Both the position numbers and the translations under genes were made by a program. The notes beneath the pieces were generated by a model. The model was given only the letters and a program-made list of their open reading frames with translations. It was not told the DNA's origin and did no database searches. Positions 5,882-6,703 of a DNA stretch of 6,703 nucleotides are shown piece after piece (within the stretch, counting starts at the first letter, position 1; each line of letters starts with the position of its first letter). Source of the stretch: an uncultured Mollicutes bacterium (lineage in GTDB: Bacteria > Bacillota_I > Bacilli_A > RFN20 > CAG-826); assembly GCA_937893635.1 (NCBI GenBank), contig CALBGF010000184.1, positions 1 to 6,703 of the forward strand, written 5' to 3'.

Positions 5882-6676
5882 CTATCTGTTATTTTGAGAA
5901 TTAAATACACAATCAAAGACTTCTTTAGTCCAATCATGGGGATGACAAAAGAAGAATGTTTCATGATTCATATTTTGTTCTCTAATATCTGGATTTTTAA
6001 AATGTTTTAGATATCTTTTACGATACTTTTTCCCCATTCCTAAAGCATAGAATACGTGAATTGTTGTTCCTTCTTTTTCAATGCCTTTATCAATTTTAGT
6101 TACTAAATCAGAAACATATTGATTATAGACACTTTTTTTAGTAACAACATTTTTAATACTTGGAAGCATAAAAGATTTTAAAAAACTTAGTGTTTGTTCA
6201 TATCTTACTGGTTCTTCAACTTTCATTTTTTCTAATTTTTTAGTCATAAAATTAGGAAGTTTACCAGTACTTATCATCTTATACATTATAGGCGCCATAA
6301 TTTTTCCTTTTATAGCGGCAGTAAGTTTATTACTAGAATCCATATCACTACTTCCTAAAATGATATGATCAACATTAATATTGCCTCTTTGTACTAAATA
6401 AGAAGCAAAAGATCCACCTAAAGAGCAACCATAAATACAAGAGATATGATTATTAAAATTATCTTTGATGTATTTTTCAATTTTAATTGTTTCATCTGTC
6501 ATACTTATATATTCCGATTTTTCATTTTCATCAAATCCATCAAAAGATACAACGACGGTATAGAATTTTTCTTGTAATCCAGGAAGAACTTGATCAAATA
6601 AACTATAATGACAGCAAGTACCAGGAATAAGCATAATTACTGGAAGATTTTTATTTCCAGATTCATAAAATTTCAT
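5882..6676 (-). CDS. Alpha/beta-hydrolase family protein
   Basis: A 264-aa protein with a typical alpha/beta-hydrolase N-terminal half: the first core strand VIMLIPGTCCH, where the PG region (18-19) would form the oxyanion hole; a second strand leading to SFDGFDE near 44-50; and the nucleophile elbow GCSLGGS with Ser85. Residues about 115-185 form a lysine-rich helical cap. The catalytic histidine is probably one of His238, His245 or His247 in NHETFFFCHPHDW; the acid is not clear. There is no signal peptide, so it is likely cytoplasmic. The substrate is unknown; esterase, lipase or thioesterase-like activity is possible. AGAGGTGG lies 6 bases before the ATG. The gene is convergent with the operon and separated by a shared terminator, so there is no reason to link it to the redox system. 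Confidence 0.82.
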   Translation of the reverse strand: MKFYESGNKNLPVIMLIPGTCCHYSLFDQVLPGLQEKFYTVVVSFDGFDENEKSEYISMTDETIKIEKYIKDNFNNHISCIYGCSLGGSFASYLVQRGNINVDHIILGSSDMDSSNKLTAAIKGKIMAPIMYKMISTGKLPNFMTKKLEKMKVEEPVRYEQTLSFLKSFMLPSIKNVVTKKSVYNQYVSDLVTKIDKGIEKEGTTIHVFYALGMGKKYRKRYLKHFKNPDIREQNMNHETFFFCHPHDWTKEVFDCVFNSQNNR

Positions 6677-6697
6677 AGTTAGCCACCTCTAACCGGT

Positions 6698-6703
6698 ATT
6701 ATA
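6698..6703 (-). promoter_or_regulatory. -10 box of the hydrolase promoter, at window edge
   Basis: On the - strand the last six bases read TATAAT, a perfect -10, 21 bases before the hydrolase ATG. The -35 would lie outside the window. Transcription would start close to the ribosome site, leaving a leader of only about 12-16 bases. Confidence 0.5.

Noticed and set aside
5770..5964. 64-residue open frame on the - strand across the terminator
   Set aside because: It spans the terminator hairpin and overlaps the ends of both convergent genes, so it is not a plausible gene.
1..6703. CRISPR array, insertion sequence, tRNA or rRNA
   Set aside because: I see no regularly spaced repeats, transposase, terminal inverted repeats, cloverleaf or rRNA-like conserved stretches; nearly all of the window is accounted for by protein genes.

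Overview
The window is AT-rich, with short or overlapping gene junctions, strong AGGAGG-type ribosome binding sites and only TAA/TAG stops. Oxygen-sensitive enzyme families dominate it. Together this suggests an anaerobic low-GC Firmicute or a Mollicutes-related relative (Erysipelotrichia, RF39 or Izemoplasma-like). Tryptophan is encoded by TGG and the genetic code looks standard. The lineage is an inference from composition and gene content.

Layout: positions 1-155 are a leader with a probable promoter (TTGACA at 68-73, extended -10 at 88-96) inside an inverted repeat that could be an operator. Eight tightly packed + strand genes follow (156-5836), almost certainly one operon: (1) a 71-aa helical protein with an HNxxH motif; (2) a CooT-family nickel-binding protein; (3) a CooC-family nickel-insertion ATPase with the CxC metal site; (4) and (5) two divergent 2-hydroxyacyl-CoA dehydratase/double-cubane-type iron-sulfur proteins of 397 and 515 aa; (6) their BadF/HgdC-type ATP-dependent activator; (7) a 74-aa membrane protein; (8) a 233-aa protein that I read as a remote, truncated relative of acetyl-CoA synthase (CdhC/AcsB), ending in a CxxCx5C motif. 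A perfect 12-bp hairpin at 5841-5875 ends the operon and also serves the convergent gene, a 264-aa alpha/beta-hydrolase on the - strand whose -10 box lies at the right edge of the window.

Working model (inference): the activator uses ATP to push low-potential electrons into an iron-sulfur cluster on the two dehydratase-like proteins. CooT and CooC bind and deliver nickel, most likely to the acetyl-CoA-synthase-like protein. No carbon monoxide dehydrogenase, full-length acetyl-CoA synthase, CoA transferase or amino-acid fermentation gene is present, so neither classical CO metabolism nor a classical 2-hydroxyacyl-CoA dehydratase pathway explains the set. The combination looks like an uncharacterised ATP-driven, nickel-dependent redox system and is the main point of interest.
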